Shown here: piece after piece, positions 6,486-14,792 of the stretch
Numbering within the stretch: position 1 is the stretch's first letter
Layout of the letters: the number at the start of each line of letters is the position of its first letter
Source of the DNA: Allostellaceae bacterium
GTDB lineage: Bacteria; Pseudomonadota; Alphaproteobacteria; ATCC43930; CGMCC-115725
NCBI GenBank assembly: GCA_025451725.1
Contig: JANWJX010000032.1
Location: 1-37,987, forward strand
Length of the DNA stretch: 37,987 nucleotides
Reading direction: 5' to 3'
The notes under the pieces: model-generated
The model's input: the letters and a program-made list of their open reading frames with translations, nothing else
What the model was told of the DNA's origin: nothing
Databases searched by the model: none
Translations under genes and position numbers: made by a program

Positions 6486-8987
6486 TCAGGCGCCCGGCCG
6501 CAGCCGGTGGCGCCGCGCCACGCTGAAAAAGATCGCGGCGAGAATCGTCAGCGTGCCGATCACGGCGTAATGCACCGACGAGTTAGCGTCGATAAAGGAT
6601 GAAGCGCTCGACGTCGCCTGTACCAGCGCCGCGCCGAACAAAGTCGCCAATATCGAACCGCGGCCGCCCGCGACGCTGGCGCCGCCCAGCACCACGACCG
6701 TGATGCTCATCAGCGTGTAATCGGTCCCGGTCGAGGGCGAGCCGATGCCGACCTGGCCCGCTAGCAACATGCCGCCGATGCCGGACAGCAGGCCCGACAG
6801 CGCGAATGCCAGCAGCGTCAGGCGCCGGCTGTCGATGCCGAGCCGGAACGCCGCGAGCGGATTGGAGCCGACGGCGCGGAACCGTCGCCCGACGCCGGTG
6901 CGATAGAGCGCAACTTCCAGCGCCGCGACCACGGCCAGCGTCAGGATGATCGCGAGCGGCACGGAGAGGATTTTGATCTGCGGCCCGTCCTGCACGATAT
7001 CGGCGATGTCGCCCGCGGCCGTAGGCCGCAACAGCAGCGATATGCCTTGCAGGCCGATGAAGGTGGCGATGGTCACGACGATGGCCGGCAGCCTCAGATG
7101 GGTGATGAGCAGGCCTTGCAGCCACCCGAACACCGCCGCGCCGAGCACGACGCCGGCGGTGCCGGCGATCAGTTCGCCGCCGCTCGCGCCGTCCGGCGTC
7201 AGGAACGAAGCGCCGACGACGCACAGGCCGGCGAGCGCGCCGACCGACAGGTCGATGGCTCCGACCAGGATCGTCGCGAGCTGCGCCGCCGATACGAAGG
7301 TAAGAATGCCGAGGAACGACAACATGCTCTTGATGTTGATCGGCGACAGGAAATAGCCGTTCATCGCCTGCGTGCCGGCCAGGATCGCGATTGTCAGCAC
7401 GGCGAGGATGATCGCCGGAAAATGGTCGCTGGCGAGGAGACGATGCCAGAATTCGCCGCGCGCCTCCGCCGCGCCGCCGCCGGTCGCGCGCGACGCTGTC
7501 GCGGTCAGGTTGGCCTCGGTGATCGAGGCATCGGTGACGTCGGCGCCTTCGAGCGTGCGCACCACACGGCCACGCGCGAAGATCAGCACGCGGTCGCACA
7601 GGCCTTCGAGCTCGATGCCGTCTGCCGACGACACCAGCACGGCAAGGCCGCGATCCGCGGCGGCGCGGAGGCGCTGATAGATTTCGCTGCGCGCGCCGAT
7701 ATCGACGCCCTTGGTCGGCTCGTCGACCAGCAGCACTTGCGGCTCGGCCGCCATTTCGCGCCCGAACAATGCCTTTTGCTGGTTGCCGCCGGATAGTTGC
7801 GACAAATCGGCCTCGATAGACGCTGCGCGAATACGCAACGCGTCGACGATGCCTTCGGCCTTTTTTACCTCGGCGGCGCGGTCGATGACGCCGAAGCGCG
7901 AGATCGCGCCGAGAAAGCCAAGGCCGAGATTTTCTCGCAGGGTAAGATTGAGGAACACGCCTTCCCTGTGCCGGTCGTCGGAAATGAATCCGATGCCGGC
8001 CTTGCGGAACGCACCCGGCCGGTCGCCGCTCACCGGGGCGCCGCGCAGCATGACCGTGCCACCGGCGCGGTGATCGATGCCGGCGGCGGCGCGGATGAAC
8101 TCGCGCTGGCCTTCGCCCTCGATGCCGGCGAGGCCGACGATCTCGCCGGCGCGCGCCGCGACATCGACCTGGTCGAAGCCCCGCCCGCTCAGCCCGCGCG
8201 TCTCGAACAGCATGTTGCCCGGCGCCTTGGCCTTGGGCGGGAAGATCTGGCCGAGCGGCTTGCCCGCGATGAGCGTCACGATTTCGCTCGCCGTGATCGA
8301 CCCTGCGAGGCGCCGGTCGATGATCTCGCCGTCGCGCATCACCGAGATGCGATCGGCCAGCTCGTCGACCTCGTGGAGCCGGTGCGAGACATAGACGATG
8401 GCGACGCCGGCGCGCTTCAATTCGGCGATCAGCTCGAACAGCTTGCGCACGTCCGCGTGCTGCAGCGGCTCGGTCGGCTCGTCGAGGAACAGCACCTTGG
8501 GGTCGGTCGCGAGCGCCCGTGCCAGCTCGACGATGTGCCGCTGGGCCAGCGACAGGTCGGCGACGCGGCGATTCACCGGCATCTGCAATTGGGGCGTCGC
8601 GACCCGTTCGATCAGCGCCACGGCGCCGCGCGCGTCGAGCGAGGGCGCGGCGAGCTGAAGGTTTTCGAGTACGGTCAGGTCGGTCGCCAGCGCCGGATGC
8701 TGATAGACCACCGAGACCCCGATCTCGCGCATCGATTTAGCGTCGGGCGCGCGGATCGGTCGATTATCGAACTGAATGCTGCCGGAATCCGCCGCCAGCA
8801 CGCCGGCGGCGATGCCGATCAGCGTTGATTTGCCCGCGCCGTTCTCGCCGACAATGGCATGGACTTCACCGGGGACGATGACCAGATCGACGCCGCGCAG
8901 CGCCTGCACCGGGCCGAAACTCTTGTGCACCCGGTGCAAATCCATCACCGGCACCGGCGCGGTCACGCGCATCGCCGCCTCAACCAT
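6486..8987 (-). CDS. Fused sugar-type ABC transporter: two ATP-binding domains plus permease in one chain
   Basis: A single open frame of 833 residues joins an RbsA-type double ATPase to an RbsC-type permease. ATPase domain 1: Walker A GENGAGKST (48-56), signature LSLAQ (145-149), Walker B FLDEP (167-171). ATPase domain 2: degenerate P-loop near 287-296, signature LSGGN (398-402), intact Walker B VLLVDEP (418-424). A short Ala/Gly-rich linker (about 497-512) leads into a membrane domain from about 515 to the end, with the permease hallmark GAIDLSVGALAGL. No stop or frame change lies at the junction. The ATG at 8987 overlaps the upstream permease stop by 8 bases; an ATG at 8972 behind GAGGCGG is an alternative start. 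It presumably pairs with the separate permease to give one functional transporter. Confidence 0.88.
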   Translation of the reverse strand: MVEAAMRVTAPVPVMDLHRVHKSFGPVQALRGVDLVIVPGEVHAIVGENGAGKSTLIGIAAGVLAADSGSIQFDNRPIRAPDAKSMREIGVSVVYQHPALATDLTVLENLQLAAPSLDARGAVALIERVATPQLQMPVNRRVADLSLAQRHIVELARALATDPKVLFLDEPTEPLQHADVRKLFELIAELKRAGVAIVYVSHRLHEVDELADRISVMRDGEIIDRRLAGSITASEIVTLIAGKPLGQIFPPKAKAPGNMLFETRGLSGRGFDQVDVAARAGEIVGLAGIEGEGQREFIRAAAGIDHRAGGTVMLRGAPVSGDRPGAFRKAGIGFISDDRHREGVFLNLTLRENLGLGFLGAISRFGVIDRAAEVKKAEGIVDALRIRAASIEADLSQLSGGNQQKALFGREMAAEPQVLLVDEPTKGVDIGARSEIYQRLRAAADRGLAVLVSSADGIELEGLCDRVLIFARGRVVRTLEGADVTDASITEANLTATASRATGGGAAEARGEFWHRLLASDHFPAIILAVLTIAILAGTQAMNGYFLSPINIKSMLSFLGILTFVSAAQLATILVGAIDLSVGALAGLCVVGASFLTPDGASGGELIAGTAGVVLGAAVFGWLQGLLITHLRLPAIVVTIATFIGLQGISLLLRPTAAGDIADIVQDGPQIKILSVPLAIILTLAVVAALEVALYRTGVGRRFRAVGSNPLAAFRLGIDSRRLTLLAFALSGLLSGIGGMLLAGQVGIGSPSTGTDYTLMSITVVVLGGASVAGGRGSILATLFGAALVQATSSASSFIDANSSVHYAVIGTLTILAAIFFSVARRHRLRPGA

Positions 8988-9972
8988 GACGCAGCCGCCG
9001 GGCGATCTCGGGCACGGCCACACCGCACAACACGATGATCGCGTCGGCCAGATCCTCGGCCGAGCCGCCAAAGCCGAGCGCCGTCACGAGCTGGGCAAGA
9101 TAAGTCAGAAAGAACGCGCCGATCACGGTGGCGACGACGCTGCCCTTGGTGATGCCGCCGATCGGATTGCCGCCCACCACCACCGCCGCGATGGTGCCGA
9201 GAAGGTAGGGCAGGCCGCACAGCACGGTCGGCGACACGAGATAGCCCGACAGCATCACCGCCGCGACCGCATAGATGAGTCCCGCCAGCGTGTAGGTCGC
9301 GAGACTATAGCTCCTGAGCGGAATCCCGACCGCGTGCGCCGCCGACGGATTGACGCTGACGGCGATGAAGCGCCGCCCGAGCGTGGTGCGCGCCAGCACG
9401 AACACGGTGACGGCGGCGACGATCAGCAGCACCCATACCGTGTTGGGCACGAACAGCGAGCGGCCCTCGAAGAACTGCACCATAATCGGCGGCGACTGCA
9501 CCGACGCGCCGGTGGATACCCAATAGGTCAGGCCGAACAGCACCGCGTTGACGCCGATCGTGGTGACCAGCGGCGGCACAAAGAGGTAGGTGACGATGAT
9601 TCCCGTCACGAGACCGCACAGCGCGCCGACCGCGAGCGCCGCCGCGATCCAGAACAGCACGACGCCGAGATGGGTGCTGCCGTCCGGCAGTTTGGTCGCG
9701 ATCACGGCGGTAAAGGACATGATGCCGGCGACCGACAAATCGAGGCCGCGCTGCTGAATGACGAGATGCTGGCCGATCGACGGCACCGCCAAGATGGCGA
9801 AATAGGGCAGGGTCGAAAGAATGGCGGCGGAATTGACCGTGCTGGGCGCGAGGATGCCGCCGATCACGACCAGAATGGCGGTGGCGATGAACGACTTGGC
9901 CGCCAATGGCAGGTCGGCCAGGTTCCATCCCAGATTCGGCAAGCGCAGACGCCCGGTTCCCCCGTCCGTCAT
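8980..9972 (-). CDS. Sugar-type ABC transporter permease (second system)
   Basis: Inner-membrane permease of 330 residues, BPD_transp_2/RbsC family. It carries QQRGLDLSVAGIMSFTAV, the family loop, and GGNPIGGITKGSVVATVIG near the C-terminus, with about nine hydrophobic segments. It is the free-standing partner of the permease domain fused to the ATPase in the next gene. Its stop overlaps that gene by 8 bases, so the two are co-translated. It follows the substrate-binding protein gene after a 119-base gap that holds a branched inverted-repeat structure. Confidence 0.87.
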   Translation of the reverse strand: MTDGGTGRLRLPNLGWNLADLPLAAKSFIATAILVVIGGILAPSTVNSAAILSTLPYFAILAVPSIGQHLVIQQRGLDLSVAGIMSFTAVIATKLPDGSTHLGVVLFWIAAALAVGALCGLVTGIIVTYLFVPPLVTTIGVNAVLFGLTYWVSTGASVQSPPIMVQFFEGRSLFVPNTVWVLLIVAAVTVFVLARTTLGRRFIAVSVNPSAAHAVGIPLRSYSLATYTLAGLIYAVAAVMLSGYLVSPTVLCGLPYLLGTIAAVVVGGNPIGGITKGSVVATVIGAFFLTYLAQLVTALGFGGSAEDLADAIIVLCGVAVPEIARRLRHG

Positions 9973-9998
9973 GGCGCGATGGTCGCTCCCCTAATAGA

Positions 9999-10068
9999 AA
10001 CCCCCACCCGCAAAGGTTTTGGCCTTTGCCGCCCGCCGACGCAAGCGCCGGAAGGTTGGGTGGGGGTT
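9999..10068 (-). other. Branched inverted-repeat structure between binding-protein and permease genes
   Basis: AACCCCCACCC (9999-10009) is the perfect complement of GGGTGGGGGTT (10058-10068), an 11-base closing stem. Inside it sit two further hairpins. GCAAAGG (10010-10016) pairs with CCTTTGC (10023-10029). On the minus-strand RNA, CCGGCGC pairs with GCGTCGG (bases 10036-10051, one G-U pair, very short loop). Together they give a three-way junction. The minus-strand 3' side continues TCTATT, a poor T-tract, so a full terminator is unlikely. It could protect or attenuate the transcript, or be a copy of a dispersed palindromic repeat. Confidence 0.55.
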
Positions 10069-10091
10069 AACGCGTACTCAGCGTCGGGCGA

Positions 10092-11213
10092 TTACTTGCC
10101 GCCCAGCGCCGTCAGCTGTTCCGCCTTGCTCAGCATCGAGGACGGGATCGAATCGCCCGGCATCGACTTGTCGCACTTGATGGCAAGCTTCGGATTCTTC
10201 GAAGTGTTGTCCTCGGTGAACGGGATGGTGATGATCGACGGCTCGGTGTTGTTGATGCCCTCGGCCGCGGCCACGCCCTTGCGCAGGGCGAGACGCACCA
10301 TCCAGGTATGCGCGTCCATGCTCGCCATCTTCGGGAACTTCGCCTTGTTGTCGGCGGCGAGGCACGACAGATCCATCAGCGACTGGCCGACATAGGCGGG
10401 AACCGGCTTGCCGGCCGCCAGGAAGGCGCGGACGGGTCCGGTGGTCTCGCTGTAGATGCCGTCGATCTGCGGATATTTGGCGATCAGCGCCGCGGTCTTT
10501 TGCTGCGCCAGCGCCGGATCCCAGTTGGTCGGAACCGGGCCGCCTTCGAGGACGTGGATGTCCGGATACTTCTTGAACACGACTTGCCAGCCCGCGACTT
10601 GGGCCTGGGTCATCGGGTTGCCGGGGGTGCCGCCGTACAGCACGACGTTGCCCTTGCCGTTCAGCGTCTTCGCCAGCCACATCGCGAATTGCTGTCCGAC
10701 TTCGCCTTGGTCCTCGGTAACGCGGTCGACATAGTCACGGCCGACCTTGCCGGGGAATGAGTCGCTCGCCGCGCCGGTGTCGTACGGCACCACGGCCACG
10801 CCCGCCTGGGTCGCTTCGCGGGTCGCCTTGGTGATGGCGGCGCCGCCGTCGAGGAAGGCGACGATCACGTCGAAATGCTGCGCGACCAAGCCTTCGATGT
10901 CCGCGATCTGCTTCTCGGGCTTGAACTCGCCGTCGGTGTAGCGCGTCTCGATGATGTTCTTGCACTTCGCGGCTTCGTTCTCGAATTCGGCGCGGGTGAT
11001 GTGGCGCCAGTAATTGCCGCCCCAGCCGTCCGACAGCGCCACCTTGATCTTCTTGGTGCCGCAAAATTTCGACATCGGCTGTAAATCGGCCACCGTGCCC
11101 TTCTTGTTGGGCGCGAGATTGACCTTGCTGAGATCGGCGGCATAACCGGACGTGGCGAGGGCGATGCCCAGGCCAAGCGCGGCGGCGCCGATCGCGAGAT
11201 TGCGTAATGACAT
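10092..11213 (-). CDS. Sugar-type ABC transporter substrate-binding protein (second system)
   Basis: Secreted periplasmic binding protein of 373 residues, Peripla_BP_4 class. Residues 1-25 form a signal peptide ending GYA/AD. The mature part shows the type I fold pattern with KIKVALSDGWGGNYWR, FDVIVAFLDGG, VVLYGGTPGNP at the hinge and DGIYSETTGPVRAF. It is the first gene of the minus-strand transporter operon whose permease and ATPase-permease fusion follow. The ATG at 11213 is preceded by GGGAGGGAA, a strong ribosome-binding site. It is only distantly similar to the other sugar-type binding protein in this window, so the two systems probably take different ligands. Ligand unknown. Confidence 0.87.
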   Translation of the reverse strand: MSLRNLAIGAAALGLGIALATSGYAADLSKVNLAPNKKGTVADLQPMSKFCGTKKIKVALSDGWGGNYWRHITRAEFENEAAKCKNIIETRYTDGEFKPEKQIADIEGLVAQHFDVIVAFLDGGAAITKATREATQAGVAVVPYDTGAASDSFPGKVGRDYVDRVTEDQGEVGQQFAMWLAKTLNGKGNVVLYGGTPGNPMTQAQVAGWQVVFKKYPDIHVLEGGPVPTNWDPALAQQKTAALIAKYPQIDGIYSETTGPVRAFLAAGKPVPAYVGQSLMDLSCLAADNKAKFPKMASMDAHTWMVRLALRKGVAAAEGINNTEPSIITIPFTEDNTSKNPKLAIKCDKSMPGDSIPSSMLSKAEQLTALGGK

Positions 11214-11493
11214 GCGAAATTCCCTCCCGGTTGCGACGTTCAAAGCGGCCGATACGCGAGACACCGTCATGGCGGTCGTCGTTATCGCGCCGCTGCTGAA
11301 TACGAAAAGCCCTGTAAACCGCCGTACTCCTCCCACTCTTCTTGCCGAGGCGCGCCCGGCGCTGGCCGCCCCGTCGGTTCGGCTGAAATAGAAGGCTCAA
11401 AAACGCAATTTTTCAACCACAAACCCGACCGGGTTCACGTCGCGCGTTCGCGAATTTGGCCAAGAAGTTTGCGCTGTGCGAAAAGGCGTTAAT
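11214..11493. promoter_or_regulatory. Upstream region of the second sugar-ABC operon
   Basis: This 280-base stretch, the longest without a gene, must hold the promoter for the minus-strand binding protein. I see no convincing -35/-10 pair. A two-fold symmetric site, AACCCGACCGGGTT (11422-11435: 6-base arms, 2-base centre), is a possible operator, though it lies about 210 bases upstream of the start codon. Confidence 0.35.
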
Positions 11494-11955
11494 CTATTTC
11501 TTGAGCCAGGGGTAACGGGCGGTGTCCTTGCCGGCGTAATCCGGGTCGAGATAAATGAACACGCGCTGGATTTTCCAGTCGCGGATCTCGAACACGTCGC
11601 ACCAGCGTCCGGCCTGCCATTCGGGCAAGCCCGCGCGCCACGGCCCGTCCTTGTGCTCGCCGTGGCTAGTGCCTTCGCACACGACGAGGTCGCTGCCCGA
11701 GAAGATCCAGTTGAAATGCGAATAGTGGTGCACGATCGACTTGATGGTGCCGCCGACCTCGGTGAACAGCTTTTCGATGTCGGCCTTGCCGTTGGCGAGG
11801 CCCCATTTCGGGAAATAGACCTGCGCGTCCGAAGCGAACAGATCGAGGATCGACCCGCCGGTCGAGGTCACCCCGCCATTGTCGAACGCCTTCAGATATT
11901 CGAGCGCGACCGACTTGCGCTGCTCGTCGGTCATGGTCTGCGTGGTCAGTGCCAT
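11494..11955 (-). CDS. SnoaL/NTF2-like protein
   Basis: Small cytoplasmic protein of 153 residues with the NTF2-like cone fold pattern: an N-terminal helix with ALEYLKAFDNGG, LFASDAQVYFPKWG, then alternating strands including VCEGTSHGEH and RWCDVFEIRDWKIQRVFIYLD. Such proteins act as isomerases, cyclases, dehydratases or small binding subunits, often beside oxygenases. It is the last gene of the operon with the LigE- and LigF-like transferases and the flavin monooxygenase-like protein, 39 bases after the latter. A strong GGGGAGGAGG site precedes the ATG at 11955. The fold is recognisable; the function in this pathway is not. Confidence 0.75.
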   Translation of the reverse strand: MALTTQTMTDEQRKSVALEYLKAFDNGGVTSTGGSILDLFASDAQVYFPKWGLANGKADIEKLFTEVGGTIKSIVHHYSHFNWIFSGSDLVVCEGTSHGEHKDGPWRAGLPEWQAGRWCDVFEIRDWKIQRVFIYLDPDYAGKDTARYPWLKK

Positions 11956-11994
11956 TTCTGCCTCCTCCCCTTGGGTGTCGCCATTCTAGCGGTT

Positions 11995-13266
11995 TTACAG
12001 CCCCATCAAACCGGCTTTGCGGCCGAGCTGCATGCGGCCGAGATAGCCGGCGAATTCCTCGTATTGCGACGACATGTGGCCGCGATACATCTGCGCGTCG
12101 TTGAAGCAGCGTTGCAGCCGGTTGCCCTTCTTGGTCAGGAACGAGCCGCCCGAGCGGAACATCAGATCGACCGCTTCGGCGGCGAGCTTGCCGGCGCGCT
12201 GGATCAGCGCCCATTCGCCAATGCCTTCCTGGGGCGATAGCGCCGCGCCGCCGTTGGCCCAGCGCTCGCCGCGCTCCCGGTGCCGCCGCAGCATGCCGAG
12301 AAGGATCATCTCCGCCGCGTCGGCCATCGCCATCGCCTCGCCGAGCTTGCGCTGATAGCGGTCGCTGTCGGCGCGCAAGAGGGTCGGGTCCTCATAGGTC
12401 TTCATGCGCAGCGCGTATTTCTCGAACTCGTCGGCGGCGGCGAGCGCGGCGCCGATCACGGGCGCGGTCAGCGAGCAATGGAACGGCCCCATGAGCTGGC
12501 CGAGATACATCGGATTGCCGTGAAGCCGCGTGCCGGGCGTGCCGTTGCGGTCGCCTTCGGGCAAAAAGAACATGGTCGGCGAGCGCACCACGAAACTGTC
12601 GGGGATAAGCGCGTTCTCGACGCGAATCGAGTTGGAGCCGGAGGAACGCATCCCCATCACTTTGTCGCCGCCCCAATCGTCGAGGATTTTGTATTGCGCG
12701 CGGTCGACCGCGGCCCAGACCGGCGGGCCTTCGTTGCCCTTGGCATCGAACGAGCGGGCGAGGCCGATGAAATGGGTCGAATGGGTCGAGCCCGAGCAGT
12801 AGTTCCATTGCCCCGACAGACGATAGCCGCCGCCTGGCGCCGGCTCGACGCGGCTATTGGGATCGAGCGCGCGCGCCGGACAAACGAAATGCCCGTCCTT
12901 GCCGAACAAAAGGCGCTGACCTTCTTCCGACCAGTGTGACGCCACCATCCAGCCATGCGAGGCGCCGAGCGCGAGGTTCCACCCCGTGCCGGGATCGCCA
13001 TGGCTGATTTCGACGATGACCTTGAAATAGGTTTCGAGCGGGAACTCGTAGCCGCCGAACATTTTCGGCGTGGTCATGCGATAGAACCCGGCCTTGATGA
13101 ACTCGCGATGGAGCTCATCCGTATAGCCACCGAGGGCCTCGGCTTCGTCGGCCTGCGCCAGCACCTTGGGCCGCAGCGCGATCGCGCGCGCGATCACCTC
13201 CTCCGAGGTGAGGCCCGGCTCGGGCTGGGGAATCGGCGGGGTGTGCTTGGTCGCGGTATCGGGCAT
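11995..13266 (-). CDS. Acyl-CoA-dehydrogenase-fold flavoprotein, probable flavin-dependent monooxygenase
   Basis: Protein of 423 residues with the acyl-CoA dehydrogenase fold: an N-terminal helical part, a middle beta part with DPGTGWNLALGASHG and GGGYRLSGQWNYCSGSTHS, and a C-terminal helical bundle ending LGRMQLGRKAG. The pattern is closer to group D two-component monooxygenases (HsaA, DszC and relatives), which use reduced flavin to hydroxylate aromatics, than to true fatty acyl-CoA dehydrogenases. No flavin reductase gene is in the window. The ATG at 13266 is preceded by TGGAGTA. It sits between the LigF-like transferase (26 bases upstream) and the SnoaL-like gene, so it probably acts on the same aromatic substrate. 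Substrate not known. Confidence 0.75.
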   Translation of the reverse strand: MPDTATKHTPPIPQPEPGLTSEEVIARAIALRPKVLAQADEAEALGGYTDELHREFIKAGFYRMTTPKMFGGYEFPLETYFKVIVEISHGDPGTGWNLALGASHGWMVASHWSEEGQRLLFGKDGHFVCPARALDPNSRVEPAPGGGYRLSGQWNYCSGSTHSTHFIGLARSFDAKGNEGPPVWAAVDRAQYKILDDWGGDKVMGMRSSGSNSIRVENALIPDSFVVRSPTMFFLPEGDRNGTPGTRLHGNPMYLGQLMGPFHCSLTAPVIGAALAAADEFEKYALRMKTYEDPTLLRADSDRYQRKLGEAMAMADAAEMILLGMLRRHRERGERWANGGAALSPQEGIGEWALIQRAGKLAAEAVDLMFRSGGSFLTKKGNRLQRCFNDAQMYRGHMSSQYEEFAGYLGRMQLGRKAGLMGL

Positions 13267-13292
13267 ACGAATACTCCAGTGATTCTTGTTCG

Positions 13293-14018
13293 CTATTGCC
13301 GCGGCGGCCGGGTCGCCATCACCGCTTTGGTCGCGGGCCGCTCCGACACCGCGTTGAGCCACGCCATCGAACGCGGGCTGGCCTTGTCGTTCATCGCCTC
13401 GGGATAAAGGAACGGCACGCCGAAACAAATCGAATAGGTGCAGATGTCGGCGAGCGAATAATTGTCACCGGCAAGCCATTTGCGCTCGCCGAGATCGTGC
13501 TCGAGCTTCGCCACCGAGAATAGGATCTTGCGCCGCTCCTCGCTCAGCACGGTTTCGCCGAAGCCGTTGCGCGCATTGCGCCACTTTATTTTCTGTTCGT
13601 GCAGCGGCACCCGCGCGACATACTCCTCGAACTCTTTTTCGGGCATGTCGCGTACGAAGCGCTTGCCGAGCGCCTCCCAGCCCAGCGTCGAGACGCACCA
13701 GCAGAAATATTCGTCGACGAACTTGGTCCAGATGCGCATCTGCGCGCGCCAGTATTCATCCTTGGGCCGCAGCGGCACTTGCGGATAGAGGGCGTCGAGA
13801 TATTCGCAGATCACGGTCGATTCAGTGATCTGCCGGCCGTCATGGATCAGCACCGGCACCTGGCCGCGCGGATTGATTTTCACGAATTCCGGATCGTGCT
13901 GCTCGAACTTCACCAGGTTGAGGCGGTGGTCGACGAACGGGATTTTCTTTTCTTCCATGACCAGCAGCACCTTGAGCGAATTCGCGCCCGGTCCGCCGTG
14001 ATAGAGTTCGAGAGTCAT
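13293..14018 (-). CDS. ligF: LigF-like glutathione S-transferase, probable beta-etherase
   Basis: Cytoplasmic GST of 241 residues. The N-terminal thioredoxin-like part has GPGANSLK (9-16) at the catalytic turn and KINPRGQVPVL with TESTVICEYLD for glutathione binding. The helical part has WTKFVDEYFCWCVSTLGW and KWRNARNGF. These segments agree closely, as I recall it, with LigF, the lignin beta-aryl-ether cleaving GST of sphingomonads (about 257 residues). LigF attacks the beta carbon of the alpha-keto ether with glutathione, releasing a phenol. The ATG at 14018 has AGGAACGG upstream and lies 8 bases after the LigE-like gene. That both etherase types are adjacent supports the call; activity and stereochemistry remain unproven. 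Confidence 0.75.
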   Translation of the reverse strand: MTLELYHGGPGANSLKVLLVMEEKKIPFVDHRLNLVKFEQHDPEFVKINPRGQVPVLIHDGRQITESTVICEYLDALYPQVPLRPKDEYWRAQMRIWTKFVDEYFCWCVSTLGWEALGKRFVRDMPEKEFEEYVARVPLHEQKIKWRNARNGFGETVLSEERRKILFSVAKLEHDLGERKWLAGDNYSLADICTYSICFGVPFLYPEAMNDKASPRSMAWLNAVSERPATKAVMATRPPRQ

Positions 14019-14026
14019 GTCCGTTC

Positions 14027-14752
14027 CTACGAAGCTTTCGGCAGACCGAACAGCGTGTGCATGCCGGGATGCCGCCCCAGCCCGCCATAAAGATCGAAGC
14101 CGCGGTCGATATACTCCTTCAGCGGATCGTCGTCGTGCAACGGCGGAATTTTGGCGACCGAGCCGCACCACAGGAATTGCGACAGGACGCAGTAATCGGC
14201 GTAGTTGGGCCGATCGCCGCCGAGCCATTTGGTCTCCTTGAGGAGGCCGCGTAGCGGCTCGAGCGCCGGCGGCACTTTCGGCAGGCGCTGTTCGCGCCCG
14301 AACTGCATCTCTTCGAGCCTGCCGCCCAGAATGCGCTCGCGGCTTTCGCGGACATAGGCATGGTCGCGCGGCATCGACAGGTCGTGATAGTCGAGGATGT
14401 AACAGCGAATCCACACCCCGATCGCGGTGCGCCACAGCCAGCGATCGACGAACTTGGTCAGGACCTTCGATCCTTCCCCCTCATACAACATCGGCCGACC
14501 GGGATATTTGGCGTCAAGATACTCGGCGATTTTCCAACTATCGATAACCCATTCGCCGTCATCGACGATCACCGGCAAACGGTCGGAGCGGCCGCCGGTC
14601 AGCTCCTTGATCCCGGTGAATCCGTTGGGCACGAGGTCGAGATCGAAGCCCTTGTGGCGGAGCGCGTATTTGATGCGCCACACGAACGGGCTGATGGTGC
14701 AGCCGCTGTCGAGCACCAGGTCGAACAGCCGGATCGAATTATCGCGTGCCAT
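14027..14752 (-). CDS. ligE: LigE-like glutathione S-transferase, probable beta-etherase
   Basis: Cytoplasmic GST of 241 residues. SGCTISPFVWR (16-26) places Thr19 and Ser21 at the same positions as in LigE/LigP. It is followed by KHKGFD-like RHKGFDLDLVPNGFTG, the glutathione-binding RLPVIVDDGEWVIDSWKIAEYL, CYILDYHDLSMP, and the C-terminal RGFDLYGGLGRHPGMHTLFGL. The match to LigE runs through the whole chain, but the roughly 40-residue C-terminal tail of LigE is absent. LigE-type enzymes cleave the opposite beta-ether enantiomer from LigF. The ATG at 14752 gives MARDN, matching the LigE N-terminus, although it lacks its own ribosome-binding site. A 12-codon frame with a strong site ends one base upstream. 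First main gene of the operon. Confidence 0.78.
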   Translation of the reverse strand: MARDNSIRLFDLVLDSGCTISPFVWRIKYALRHKGFDLDLVPNGFTGIKELTGGRSDRLPVIVDDGEWVIDSWKIAEYLDAKYPGRPMLYEGEGSKVLTKFVDRWLWRTAIGVWIRCYILDYHDLSMPRDHAYVRESRERILGGRLEEMQFGREQRLPKVPPALEPLRGLLKETKWLGGDRPNYADYCVLSQFLWCGSVAKIPPLHDDDPLKEYIDRGFDLYGGLGRHPGMHTLFGLPKAS

Positions 14753-14753
14753 G

Positions 14754-14792
14754 TTAAGCGCGACGGCCACCAGATTGGATGTCTCGATTCAT
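14754..14792 (-). CDS. Possible 12-residue leader peptide coupled to the LigE-like gene
   Basis: ATG at 14792 has an excellent ribosome-binding site (GGGAGGCGGCA just before it) and opens the frame MNRDIQSGGRRA, which stops with TAA at 14756-14754. The LigE-like ATG follows after one base and has no site of its own. The simplest reading is a leader whose termination lets ribosomes restart on the main gene. A one-base sequence error joining the two frames is the alternative. Confidence 0.35.
   Translation of the reverse strand: MNRDIQSGGRRA

Noticed and set aside
8776-10395. Plus-strand open frame of 539 codons across the second sugar-ABC operon
   Set aside because: Antisense to three genes with intact family motifs; it crosses the intercistronic structure and shows no domain.
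11995-13266. True fatty acyl-CoA dehydrogenase
   Set aside because: The sequence blocks and the neighbouring GST and SnoaL-like genes fit group D flavin monooxygenases better; no beta-oxidation gene is nearby.
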